From an uncultured Dehalococcoidia bacterium (GTDB taxonomy: Bacteria; Chloroflexota; Dehalococcoidia; GIF9; UBA5629), in assembly GCA_937975645.1 (NCBI GenBank), contig CALJTV010000006.1, forward strand, positions 1 to 42,371: 42,371 nucleotides of DNA, written 5' to 3'. Under the pieces are notes generated by a model. That model saw only the letters and a list, made by a program, of their open reading frames with translations. It was not told where the DNA came from and made no database searches. Below, piece after piece: positions 1-8,340 of the stretch (its first letter is position 1; the number at the start of each line of letters is the position of its first letter). Both the position numbers and the translations under genes were made by a program.

Positions 1-1
1 G

Positions 2-865
2 GCGTTACGCGGCATGCCGCGTAACGCCGCTACGGAGCTGGCAGAGCGCCTGCTGGCGAAACTCGAGATCAAGAAAAATGAGATAGAAAAACTGCGCACT
101 CTACCACCTCGCCAACTGCTGGAAGCAGCTATGTCGCTGCCAATGTATACGCAGCTCCGCCCTGAGCTTGGAGCCGCCGGTGGTCTAATGAATTTCTCGC
201 CAGTTGTAGATGGACGCTACCTGCCGGTGGACCCCTTTATTCCAAAGACATCGCCTTACCTGAACGATGTACCCATTATCATCGGTACCAACAGGGACGA
301 AATGGCACTGATGGTAGCAGGAGACCCGAGGCGCCGTCGCCTCACAGACGAAGAGCTGGCAGAGCGGTTAGAGGCTAGGTTTGGCGATAGGTATGAGGGG
401 ATACTAAATGTGTACCGGAAGACCCGTCCCAATGCCACACCGTGGGACCTTTACATCGGCATTCTGAGCGAAGACCGGCGGCTGGGCTGTATCAGACTAG
501 TTGAAAGCAAGCTGGCAGCAGGCAAAGCCCCGGTGTTTATGTACCTGTTCACCTGGGAGTCAGACTACAAAGGCTACCTTTTTAAAGCTTGCCATGCTCT
601 TGAAATCCCGTTTGTTTTCGATACCACCGAAAGCATGCCTCTTACAGGTGAGCGCTCTGATAAACCCCAGTTGGTCGATTCAGTGAGCGGTGCCTGGCTT
701 GCCTTCGCCCATACCAGCAACCCCAGCCATCCAGGAATACCCGAATGGGAACCATATACTTTGGAGAAACGCGCAACTATGATACTAGATGTGCCCTGCC
801 GTCTGGAGTATGACCCGGGCCGTGAGGAGCTTGACGCTTGGAAAGGCATGGATATCATCCCGTAG
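2..865 (+). CDS. Type B carboxylesterase, C-terminal part (5' end outside window)
   Basis: The reading frame is open to the window edge, so the ATG at 14 is probably internal and the start lies upstream. The visible part matches the C-terminal half of type B carboxylesterases (para-nitrobenzyl esterase type), which hydrolyse carboxylic esters with a Ser-Glu-His triad. Two of the three triad positions are visible: the Glu in the GTNRDE segment near residue 95 of the visible part, and the His in CHALEIPFVF near residue 197. The serine elbow would lie before the window. The segment TRPNATPWDLY and the closing W..Y layout also fit the family. The gene ends about 100 bases before the convergent MoaD-like gene. 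The physiological substrate cannot be read from the sequence. Confidence 0.85.
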   Translation, partial: ALRGMPRNAATELAERLLAKLEIKKNEIEKLRTLPPRQLLEAAMSLPMYTQLRPELGAAGGLMNFSPVVDGRYLPVDPFIPKTSPYLNDVPIIIGTNRDEMALMVAGDPRRRRLTDEELAERLEARFGDRYEGILNVYRKTRPNATPWDLYIGILSEDRRLGCIRLVESKLAAGKAPVFMYLFTWESDYKGYLFKACHALEIPFVFDTTESMPLTGERSDKPQLVDSVSGAWLAFAHTSNPSHPGIPEWEPYTLEKRATMILDVPCRLEYDPGREELDAWKGMDIIP

Positions 866-966
866 TTTCGGCAGCAAGGACTTGTGGTATTTACCGAGTA
901 GTCGAATTCTTCGGGCGGACTACCGTGGCAGCCTTAATGGTACGGTTAGGGGCAGTGGTGTCAAAC

Positions 967-1248
967 TCAGCCGCCGGCGGCGAGGGAGAGCAGGGCAATG
1001 CGGTCGCCTTTGTATACTCGGACATCTTTATCGTCTATGTAAAAGCGCCCGTTGATGTTGAAGGCGTAGAACTCGGAAAGCCTGTCCTCGCCGCGTTGGA
1101 ACACCGTGCCGTCAAGTGAGGGGACTTTGCGGCGAAGGGCGGCGATCACCTCGGCAAGGCCCGCCCCGTCCTCGAGCTCCACCTCCACCTTGCGCTCGGT
1201 GGTTATCTGCCGGGATATGCCATAGAGCTCAATGGTGCAGTTGAACAT
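967..1248 (-). CDS. MoaD/ThiS-family ubiquitin-like sulfur carrier
   Basis: A 93-residue protein with the beta-grasp pattern of MoaD/ThiS and the diagnostic C-terminal Gly-Gly (…LLSLAAGG). The family is adenylated at this C terminus by a MoeB/ThiF-like enzyme, carries a thiocarboxylate, and supplies sulfur for molybdopterin, thiazole or related products. A MoaD-like paralogue would suit an organism with a tungstopterin enzyme such as the AOR at 28624-30453, but the two genes are not linked here and no MoaE or MoeB is in the window. It lies 102 bases downstream of the SplB-like gene on the same strand and may be cotranscribed with it. The exact partner pathway is unknown. Confidence 0.85.
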   Translation of the reverse strand: MFNCTIELYGISRQITTERKVEVELEDGAGLAEVIAALRRKVPSLDGTVFQRGEDRLSEFYAFNINGRFYIDDKDVRVYKGDRIALLSLAAGG

Positions 1249-1350
1249 GGCGGTACTGCCGGGAAATGGCTTAAACGCTCAAATTCCTGGCTCCCTTCCC
1301 ATATATGGTCTATTATACAGTCTGCAGCCTTCGGCCACCATCCGACGGGG

Positions 1351-2094
1351 TCAAAAGAGTATTTGACACTCGATGCCCTGCCCGGTAAGAACGGTAGCAA
1401 GCTCCTTTGCCTTAGCGTAGAAGAAGTCATCGTTGAGGGCACTTTCCCAGCCATGCTTCCGATAGAGCCAGTCGGCGTAGTGGTAGTTCATCCTGTCCAC
1501 CAACACATAGTCCACCTTCCCGTTGAGCCTGAGGGGTAGTCCCTCAGCACCGGGCAAAAGCGGCGCTATCATGGCGAACGTCCTAATGCCGGCGCGGTGC
1601 AGCTCGTCAAGTGCCTTCAGTCTTTCCTCGATGGGCGGTGCCTTGGGCTCGAACAGCTTCCTCATATTTTCGTCGGCGGTGGTTATGGTGAAGCCCACCT
1701 CTACCCCAGGTGCCCCTCTTAGCAGGTCGATGTCGCGTAGCACCAGCGGCGACTTCGTCTGGACGGTGACTTCCCAGTGGTGCTGGACAAGTATCTCCAG
1801 GCATCTTCTAGTGAGCCGGTATTTATTCTCCAGTGGCTGGTAGGGGTCACAGACGCCGCTCACCCAGACCCTGCCCCGCCTGGCTTTTGCTACCTGGCGC
1901 CGGAGCAGGTCGGGTGCGTTTACTTTCACATCCACAAACTCACCCCAGGGCTGGCTGTGCCCGGTGAACCTCTTCATGAAACGGGCATAGCAGTAGGCGC
2001 AGCCGTGCTGACAGCCCACATAAGGGTTGACCACGTAGTCGAACACCTTTGACTTGGACAGGACTCCCCTGGCGGTAATCTCTCTAACGAACAT
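1351..2094 (-). CDS. SplB-like radical SAM protein (COG1533 type)
   Basis: A 247-residue radical SAM protein. The cluster motif is C28-x3-C32-x2-C35, inside NPYVGCQHGCAYCYARF, which is typical of the spore-photoproduct-lyase-like group rather than of true SplB. A GVCDPYQPLE segment and a VTVQTKSPLVLRD segment are further hallmarks of this group. These proteins are expected to bind a [4Fe-4S] cluster and cleave SAM; substrates of the group are mostly unknown. The start has a GAGGA site just upstream. It is divergent from the DUF169 gene and is followed by the MoaD-like gene on the same strand. I do not assign photoproduct repair because the protein is short and the context does not support it. 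Confidence 0.88.
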   Translation of the reverse strand: MFVREITARGVLSKSKVFDYVVNPYVGCQHGCAYCYARFMKRFTGHSQPWGEFVDVKVNAPDLLRRQVAKARRGRVWVSGVCDPYQPLENKYRLTRRCLEILVQHHWEVTVQTKSPLVLRDIDLLRGAPGVEVGFTITTADENMRKLFEPKAPPIEERLKALDELHRAGIRTFAMIAPLLPGAEGLPLRLNGKVDYVLVDRMNYHYADWLYRKHGWESALNDDFFYAKAKELATVLTGQGIECQILF

Positions 2095-2106
2095 CTTGTC
2101 CTCAGG

Positions 2107-2135
2107 TTGAGCGATTGTACCACGGGGACTATAAT
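2107..2135 (+). promoter_or_regulatory. Putative promoter of the DUF169 gene
   Basis: TTGAGC at 2107-2112 and a perfect TATAAT at 2130-2135 are separated by 17 bp, as for a sigma-70 type promoter. The expected start of transcription is near 2142, about 30 bases before the ATG at 2172. Confidence 0.65.
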
Positions 2136-2171
2136 GCTACCAAGCGATGCAAACATCAAAGGAGGTGTGTT

Positions 2172-2960
2172 ATGGCTGATTTGAAACAGGTGCAGGCGGC
2201 GTGGGAGCAGTACTTGCGTCCGCAGACCTTCCCGCTGGCGGTGCGGATGTGCGCTTCGGAAGGCGAGCTCCCGGAGAAGACTCGGATCCCACAGAAGGAT
2301 ATGGGCTTCAATATCTCCCTGTGCCATGCGGTGACCATGGCGCGCAGGTACGGCTGGACGATAGCGGTGGACAAGTACCAGAGCTGCTATATCGCTGGCA
2401 TCAGCCTGGGCTTTCTGCCCATCCTCCCCGATGTCGCCGATGGCAGCCTGCAGGCATCTTTAGGGCTGTGGGGGATGACCAAGGAGCAGGCAGCAGCCAG
2501 CATCCAGAACCTGCCCAAGTTTGAGTACGGCAAATATAAGTACGCGCTGATAGCACCGCTGCACCGCTGCAACTTCGAGCCCCATCTCATCCTCACCTAC
2601 GGCAGCCCGGCGCAGATATGGGTGCTGCTCTCAGGGTATCTTATGGGCACAGGCAAGCCAAGTGTGCAGACGGCGCTGGCGACGGGTGCCGGGTGCACCA
2701 CTTATATCACCCGCACTATTCAGACGGATGAAGCTCAGTTCGCCATCGTGGGCACCGGGGAGAGGATCATCGGTCACCCCCAGGACCACGAGTGCGCCTT
2801 TTCCATACCCATGAACAAGGTGGAGAAGACCATCCAGGGCTTGCAGGCGGGCTACCAGACCGGTGTTTTCCGTTACCCGGTGCCCTCCTTTATGAGGTAC
2901 CCCTCCCAGCACCCGCCGGGCTATGATAAGGTGAGGAGCCACCTGCTGGGCGAGGAATAG
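2172..2960 (+). CDS. DUF169 domain protein
   Basis: A 262-residue protein of the DUF169 family, recognised from its opening (LRPQTFPLAVRM), an early CHAVTMARRYG segment and the late YQTGVFRYPVPSF region. The function of the family is unknown; it is frequent in anaerobic bacteria and archaea. The open frame extends back to 2115, but the ATG at 2172 is preceded by an almost perfect ribosome-binding site (AAAGGAGGTG) and is preferred. Several cysteines (in SLCHAV, SCYIAG, HRCNFE and GAGCTT) are conserved-looking and could bind a metal or cluster; that is only a suggestion. A good promoter precedes it and a long palindrome follows 20 bases after the stop. Confidence 0.85.
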   Translation: MADLKQVQAAWEQYLRPQTFPLAVRMCASEGELPEKTRIPQKDMGFNISLCHAVTMARRYGWTIAVDKYQSCYIAGISLGFLPILPDVADGSLQASLGLWGMTKEQAAASIQNLPKFEYGKYKYALIAPLHRCNFEPHLILTYGSPAQIWVLLSGYLMGTGKPSVQTALATGAGCTTYITRTIQTDEAQFAIVGTGERIIGHPQDHECAFSIPMNKVEKTIQGLQAGYQTGVFRYPVPSFMRYPSQHPPGYDKVRSHLLGEE

Positions 2961-2972
2961 GGTTTCACCCTC

Positions 2973-3003
2973 ACCCTATCCCTCTCCCTCGAGGGAGAGG
3001 GGA
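2973..3003. repeat. Dispersed palindromic repeat (REP-like), single copy
   Basis: A perfect 22-bp palindrome (CCCTCTCCC TCGA GGGAGAGGG core, 2980-3001) is preceded by TTCACCCTCACCCTAT. The same lead-in and stem recur at 32487-32524, so this is a member of a dispersed repeat family and not just a local terminator. It could still fold in the DUF169 transcript; it has no T-run after it. Confidence 0.75.
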
Positions 3004-3039
3004 ATAAAACATACGCCGCTGCCAGGCGGGCTGACCATG

Positions 3040-3130
3040 AACCTGTCTGTCCAGGGGGAGGACCAGACGCCCGTCACTTTGAGAAACTGAAAGGACGGGG
3101 CAACCTGTCTGCATAGGGGGAGGACCAGAC
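3040..3130. repeat. Tandem 29-bp direct repeat, each copy an imperfect hairpin
   Basis: Two 29-bp copies at 3040-3068 and 3102-3130 (62-bp period) agree at 26 of 29 positions, differing only in the four bases before GGGGG. Each runs from AACCTGTCTG to AGGACCAGAC, and GTCTG pairs with CAGAC, so each copy can form a small hairpin with a G-rich loop. They lie between the palindromic repeat and the activase promoter. Confidence 0.75.
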
Positions 3131-3181
3131 CGCATTGATGTACCGGCGGGTACACCGGCAACGATGGGGGTAGACACCGTC

Positions 3182-3190
3182 TGCTATAAT
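3182..3190 (+). promoter_or_regulatory. Extended -10 promoter element for the activase gene
   Basis: TGCTATAAT is a perfect extended -10 element. No convincing -35 hexamer is visible, which is usual for extended -10 promoters. Transcription would start near 3197, about 40 bases before the ATG at 3238. Confidence 0.55.
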
Positions 3191-3237
3191 ATATGACGGA
3201 GGGGGTTGCTGCTGGTTACATCCTGCGGTTCTGAACG

Positions 3238-6200
3238 ATGTCGTACTCTCTGGGGCTTGATATCGGTTCGGTGAACGCCAAGCTGGCGCTCGTCGATGAT
3301 GAGGGCAGGGTGCTGTGGCTGGACGTGGAGAAGGTCACCTCCAGCCCCGGCGCCACCTTAAGCTCTCTGCTCGTCCGTCTCAGCCGGAAGGTTGACCTAG
3401 CGCAGGTCTCTGCCGCCGGTATCAGCGGCTCGAGCAAGGGGCTGATACCCAAAGAGTTGAACTGGGCGGAATATACCAGCCCGCTAGCTATCGCCTACGG
3501 GCTCCTCCAGCGCCACCACGATGTCAGCACCATCATACAGATCGGCGGGCAGACGGCGCTGGTCATCGAGCTTGAGGACGGCTTGAGCAGACCTTGGAGG
3601 GTGGCGGCAAACCCCTTGTGTGCCGCCGGTACCGGCAGGTTTCTGGAACAGCAGGCTTACCGCCTCGGCATCAGTCTGGAAGAGTTCGCCAGGCTGGCGC
3701 TCGCCTGTGAGGGCACACCTCCCCGCATTGCCGCCCGCTGCAGCGTGTTTGCCAAGACTGACCTCATCCATCTGCAGCAGAAGGGAGCCCCTGTGGAGGA
3801 GATGCTCTACGCGTTGTGCGAGAGCGTCGCCCGCATGGTGGTGTCGCTGAAGAAGGGCGCCTTTAGCGAGCCGGTCTACTTTGTCGGCGGAGTCGCCGCC
3901 AACGCCGCCATCGTTAAGGCATTAAGCGAGCTAATCTCCCAGCGGAACGGTCATCCCGTCAGCATCGAAGTCCCTGAGGACTACCTCCACATCGAAGCCA
4001 TCGGCGCCGCCCTGCTCTCCAGGGGCAAAGGCTCCAGAGTAACTCTCCTTGAACCGCCCGACACCGAACAGCGCTACTTCAGGCTGCCGGCTCTTCAGGC
4101 GGTCACCGCTCACCAGCCCGACACAGACCCGGTGATAACCGTTCCCTGTGCCGGCTATCTGGGTGTGGATGTGGGCTCCACCAGCACCAAGGCGGTGATA
4201 CTGGACGAGACCGGCGAGAAGGTGCTGGCGAAGCACTATTTGATGACCTCCGGCAGACCCGTGGAGGCGGTAAAGGAGGTCTTCCGCAACCTGTTGAAGA
4301 AGGGCGCTGACAAGGTCACCGTGCTCGGCGCCGGTGTCACTGGCTCTGGCAGGTACCTTATCGGCAGCCTCATCGGTGCCGACCTGATAAAGAACGAGAT
4401 AACCGCCCAGGCAAGGGCGGCAGCGGAGATAGACCCGGATGCTGATATCATCGAGATCGGTGGTCAGGACTCCAAACTGGTGATCAAGCGGCACGGCACG
4501 GTGGTGGACTATCAGATGAACAAGGCTTGCGCCGCTGGCACCGGCAGCTTCATAGATGAGCTTGCCGAGACGCTTGGCGTCTCGGTGAAAGACGGCGAGT
4601 TCGCCCGGCTGGCGTTCTCAGCACCGTACACCATTGACCTGGGCACCAGGTGCGCTGCCTTTATGGGTCAGGCGGTGACCTCGGTGCAGCAGAATAATGT
4701 TCCTTTAGAGGTGATCACCGCCAGCCTGGCTAGTTCCATCGCCGGGAACTACCTCTCCAAGGTGGTGGGCACCAAAAAATTGGGAAGCAAGGTCATCCTC
4801 ACCGGGGCCGTTTTTTATAACCAGGCGGTGGTCGCCGCCTTCCGCGAGCAACTGAGAGGTAAACAGTTGACCGTGGCTGAACATAAAGAGGTCAGCGGTG
4901 CCATCGGCGCCGCCCTGCTGGCAAAGGAGCAGATGACCTCAAAGAGGTCCCGCTTCAAGGGCTTCCAGCAGGTGATAGACAGCCAGTACAACTTCTCCAC
5001 CTTCGTCTGCAGGGGCTGCGATAACAACTGTACCATCACCCGGATGCAATTGCCGGGCGAAAAGCCGACCTTCTACGGCAGCCGCTGCGACCGCTACGAT
5101 AGTACCCTTGCCCGCGAACGGACAAGCACCTATTTCGATGAGCGGGAGAGGCTGCTTTTGCGGGAATACCGTGAGGGGGAGGGCAAGGGACCGGTGGTGG
5201 GCATCCCTCGGGCACTTTTCATCTATGACTATCTACCGCTGCTGCTCGGTTTCCTCAACGCGCTTGGTGTGCGGGTGGTACTTTCGCCGAAAACTAACAA
5301 GGAGATAATCGAGAAATCGGTGGAGCTGAGCTATACCGATAGCTGCTTCCCTATCAAGCTAGTCCATGGACATGCCGAGAGCCTGAAAGACAAGGTGGAC
5401 TTCATCCTCTACCCCTGTGCCATCCGTCTAGGCAGGAAGGAAGGCGCTGAGAACCAGAAATATGCCTGTCCGCTGGTGCAGGCTTCGCCGTTCATCGTTG
5501 GGCAGGTGCTGGACCTCGGTGAGCGATTGCTCATCCCATACATCGACTTCAGTCATGGCTACGAGAGCACTGCGGAGAGCCTGGCGGATGTGGCAGTGAA
5601 GATGGGCTTCAGCCGCAGCGCTGGTAAAAAGGCGGCTTTCGCCGGTATCACAGCACAACAGCAGTTCGAGGCAGAGAAGGCAGCTCTGGGCAAGAGGCTG
5701 CTTGAGGATCTGCACCAGAGCAATAGGCTGGGGGTGGTCATCTTCGCCCGCTCCTATATGTCGCAGGACTCAGGTGCCAACCTGGGCATTGCCGAGACTC
5801 TGGCGCACCTGGGCGTGGTGCCGGTACCGCTGGACTTCCTGCCGCTGGGCTTGGTGGACGTGAGGAAGTACAGCGACCGCCCCTACTGGCTATGGGAGAG
5901 CCGGCACATCGCCGGTGCTGCCATTGTGGAAGCCGACCCGCAGCTTTTCGGTCTGGTGGTGACCAACTTCGGCTGCGGTCCCAACTCGTTTATCCTCAAG
6001 ATCGTCGAGGACATCATGGGCGAAAAGCCGTTAGGGCAGCTCGAGATAGACGAACACGCTGCCGAGGCGGGCATCGTCACCCGGCTGGAAGCCTTTGTGG
6101 ACACCATCACCAGTTATGCCAGAGCTGCCAGAGAGCGTAAGCCCCAACCACGGGATGTCTACCGCGGCACGTTGCCGTTTTTGCGCACAGAACAGAAAAC

Positions 6201-7392
6201 GCTGGTCGTCCACCGCATGTGCCCCCAGGTGGAAGCGGTAGCGGCTGCCATGGAAGCCTGTGGCGCCAGGGTGCTGGTGCTGCCCGAGCCGGATGACCGT
6301 AACCTCCTGTTGGCAAACCAGATAACTGCCGGCACCGAGTGCCTGCCTTACCGCGTCACGCTGGGGGACCTGCTCAAGTTCTGCTATGATAACCATCACA
6401 ACCTCGATGAATTCGAGGGCTTCACCGCTGGCTCCTACGGTCCCTGTCGCTTCGGCAAATACGCCATCGAGCACATGCGGGCGCTCAAAGACCTCGGCTT
6501 CGAGTTCCCCATCCACACCACCGTCTCCAATAACGCCTACCGCGACATAAATTTGGGGCGTGACTTCGAGCGGCTGGCGTGGCGGGGGATAGTCGCCATC
6601 GACCATCTGGAGAAGCTCCTGTGGCGCACCCGTCCCTATGAGAAGGAACGGGGCGCCGCCGACAGCCTTTTTGAGGAGTACAAAAGCCGCATTGTGGGAC
6701 GTATTCGCAGAAAGGAGCCGTTTGATGACCTGCTTAAGGAGGCGGCTGTCGCATTCAAAGGGCTGATCGACATTGCATTGCCGCGAAGACCGCTGGTGGG
6801 CATAAACGGTGAGATATACCTGCGCTCCAACCGCTTCAGCAACAACGATCTAGTACGGGCTTGTGAGGCGGCAGGGCTGGAGGTAGTGGTCTCACCGATG
6901 GGCGAATGGCTGAAGTATATCTACCACCGCCATTTCGAGGATGCGGTGATGGACAGGAAATGGGGCAAAGCCATAGTCAGCTACATCAAGAAGCGCATTC
7001 AGGAGCGCGATGAGCATTCTCTCGCCCGGCATTGCCGCGATGTGCTTGACATCGTTGAGCCGGCGGTGACCGAAATACTTGAGCTGACGGGGCGTTATCT
7101 TTCACCGAAGTGCGGCAGCGAGGCGGTGCTGAGCATTGGCAGTGGCGTGGAGTGGCTGGGGAACCCCAAGTTCGCCGGCGTCATCTCGGTTATGCCCCAT
7201 GGCTGCATGCCCGGCGGCATCGTGGCAGCCATGGCGGAGAAATTGAGCTCCCTCTATCATAAGCCCTGGGTCAGCCTCACCTATGATGGATTTCCTGAGA
7301 CCAACAATCTGGCGAAGATAAACAGCTTCGCCGAGCTGATCAAGTTCTGCACCCGCAGGGATGGGGTGCCGTCCGCGGCGGGCACAACTTAA
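3238..7392 (+). CDS. Fused acyl-CoA dehydratase activase (BadF/BcrA/HgdC type, two ASKHA domains plus DUF2229 region)
   Basis: A 1384-residue protein. Domain 1 (about 1-265) and domain 2 (about 305-565) are both BadF/BadG/BcrA/BcrD ATPase domains, opening with GLDIGSVNAK and GVDVGSTSTK. Such activases hydrolyse ATP to push an electron into 2-hydroxyacyl-CoA dehydratases or benzoyl-CoA reductases. Each domain has both cluster cysteines: C128 (CAAGTGRF) and C168 in domain 1, C431 (CAAGTGSF) and C472 in domain 2, so one polypeptide could form the intersubunit [4Fe-4S] site. Residues 591-598 carry CRGCDNNC. From about 645 onward is the DUF2229-type region (VVGIPRALFIYDYLPLLLGF), followed by a part related to HgdB-type subunits. 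No separate dehydratase subunits are adjacent, so the partner is unknown. ATG 3238 is chosen because an in-frame stop lies at 3232; there is no strong ribosome site. Confidence 0.9.
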   Translation: MSYSLGLDIGSVNAKLALVDDEGRVLWLDVEKVTSSPGATLSSLLVRLSRKVDLAQVSAAGISGSSKGLIPKELNWAEYTSPLAIAYGLLQRHHDVSTIIQIGGQTALVIELEDGLSRPWRVAANPLCAAGTGRFLEQQAYRLGISLEEFARLALACEGTPPRIAARCSVFAKTDLIHLQQKGAPVEEMLYALCESVARMVVSLKKGAFSEPVYFVGGVAANAAIVKALSELISQRNGHPVSIEVPEDYLHIEAIGAALLSRGKGSRVTLLEPPDTEQRYFRLPALQAVTAHQPDTDPVITVPCAGYLGVDVGSTSTKAVILDETGEKVLAKHYLMTSGRPVEAVKEVFRNLLKKGADKVTVLGAGVTGSGRYLIGSLIGADLIKNEITAQARAAAEIDPDADIIEIGGQDSKLVIKRHGTVVDYQMNKACAAGTGSFIDELAETLGVSVKDGEFARLAFSAPYTIDLGTRCAAFMGQAVTSVQQNNVPLEVITASLASSIAGNYLSKVVGTKKLGSKVILTGAVFYNQAVVAAFREQLRGKQLTVAEHKEVSGAIGAALLAKEQMTSKRSRFKGFQQVIDSQYNFSTFVCRGCDNNCTITRMQLPGEKPTFYGSRCDRYDSTLARERTSTYFDERERLLLREYREGEGKGPVVGIPRALFIYDYLPLLLGFLNALGVRVVLSPKTNKEIIEKSVELSYTDSCFPIKLVHGHAESLKDKVDFILYPCAIRLGRKEGAENQKYACPLVQASPFIVGQVLDLGERLLIPYIDFSHGYESTAESLADVAVKMGFSRSAGKKAAFAGITAQQQFEAEKAALGKRLLEDLHQSNRLGVVIFARSYMSQDSGANLGIAETLAHLGVVPVPLDFLPLGLVDVRKYSDRPYWLWESRHIAGAAIVEADPQLFGLVVTNFGCGPNSFILKIVEDIMGEKPLGQLEIDEHAAEAGIVTRLEAFVDTITSYARAARERKPQPRDVYRGTLPFLRTEQKTLVVHRMCPQVEAVAAAMEACGARVLVLPEPDDRNLLLANQITAGTECLPYRVTLGDLLKFCYDNHHNLDEFEGFTAGSYGPCRFGKYAIEHMRALKDLGFEFPIHTTVSNNAYRDINLGRDFERLAWRGIVAIDHLEKLLWRTRPYEKERGAADSLFEEYKSRIVGRIRRKEPFDDLLKEAAVAFKGLIDIALPRRPLVGINGEIYLRSNRFSNNDLVRACEAAGLEVVVSPMGEWLKYIYHRHFEDAVMDRKWGKAIVSYIKKRIQERDEHSLARHCRDVLDIVEPAVTEILELTGRYLSPKCGSEAVLSIGSGVEWLGNPKFAGVISVMPHGCMPGGIVAAMAEKLSSLYHKPWVSLTYDGFPETNNLAKINSFAELIKFCTRRDGVPSAAGTT

Positions 7393-8271
7393 GTGTGGAC
7401 TATGGCTGATATCCGTGACACTATCCGCCGTCGCAGAAGTATACGGCATTACCTTTCTCAGCCGGTTCCTGAAGGGGTGCTTGGGGCGGTGGTGAAGGCT
7501 GGTGAGGAATCGGTGGCGCTGGCCCCGAAGATCGCCGTCCGTTTCCACTTGTTCACCGATGGCAAGGTGGTAGCCGAGCGCATGACGCTGCTCACCGGCG
7601 GGCGCTGGCTCTTCGGCTCGGCGCCGCACTTCATCGTTGCCACCTCTGAAGAAAAGCCTCACTTTATGGTCAATATGGGCTTCCGTATGGAGCAATTGGT
7701 GCTATATGCCACCGAACAGGGCTTGGGCACCTGCTGGATCGGCGGCATGTTCGCCGAGGAGCGCATCGGTGAACTCGTGGGCTTAAAGCCTGGCGAACGG
7801 GTCATCGCCTTAACGCCGCTGGGCTACCCGGACACGTCGTTCTACGGTCGTTTCGCCAGAAACATTATTGAAGTGGGTGCCCGGGACTTCGGCAGGCGCA
7901 AACCCTTGAGTGAGATAGCCTATGGTAAGGTGTGGGGTGAGCCGCTTGGGACACAGGACGAGGTGCTTTTGGAGGCGCTGGATTGTGCCCGGCTGGCGCC
8001 CTCCTGGGCAAATACTCAGCCGTGGCGGTTTCTGGCTGCTGAAAGCGATGTGGTGGCGCTGGCGGATGCCGCCGGACGTTATGCCAGCGTGCGCCAGGGC
8101 AAACATTATTACCGGCTGGACGTGGGCATCGCCATGTGCCACTTCTACCTGGCGGCACGGGAGATGGGCTGGAAGGGTAGATGGCAGATCGAAGGCTTTG
8201 ATGCCGGGGAGATAGCCCGGGAGCGCCGTATCCCTCAGGGCTTCGAGACCATCGGCATCTACCGCAAGTGA
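7393..8271 (+). CDS. Nitroreductase-family flavoprotein (TM1586-like)
   Basis: A protein of 292 residues if read from the GTG at 7393, or 289 from the ATG at 7402, which I find equally likely; the GTG follows the activase stop with no gap. It opens with a typical nitroreductase FMN-binding start (IRRRRSIRHYL) and has a second similar motif late (LAPSWANTQPWRF near residue 203), the arrangement of the double-unit TM1586-type nitroreductases. These bind FMN and reduce substrates with NAD(P)H. Its position directly after the activase suggests cotranscription and perhaps a shared redox role, but that is inference. The substrate is unknown. Confidence 0.82.
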   Translation: MWTMADIRDTIRRRRSIRHYLSQPVPEGVLGAVVKAGEESVALAPKIAVRFHLFTDGKVVAERMTLLTGGRWLFGSAPHFIVATSEEKPHFMVNMGFRMEQLVLYATEQGLGTCWIGGMFAEERIGELVGLKPGERVIALTPLGYPDTSFYGRFARNIIEVGARDFGRRKPLSEIAYGKVWGEPLGTQDEVLLEALDCARLAPSWANTQPWRFLAAESDVVALADAAGRYASVRQGKHYYRLDVGIAMCHFYLAAREMGWKGRWQIEGFDAGEIARERRIPQGFETIGIYRK

Positions 8272-8317
8272 TGTGACAGTAGCATCGGGCTGCCTACTGG
8301 GTAATTCATATCGTTTG

Positions 8318-8326
8318 TGCTATATT
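8318..8326 (+). promoter_or_regulatory. Extended -10 element before the secreted hydrolase gene
   Basis: TGCTATATT forms an extended -10 element almost identical to the one at 3182-3190. A start of transcription near 8333 would leave a leader of under 12 bases before the ATG pair at 8341/8344, which argues against the upstream GTG at 8317 as translational start. Confidence 0.4.
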
Positions 8327-8340
8327 TGTTATTGGTGCAA

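Noticed and set aside
2980-3001. Palindrome after DUF169 as a simple rho-independent terminator
   Set aside because: There is no T-run, and the same element with its lead-in recurs at 32487, so a dispersed repeat is the better description.
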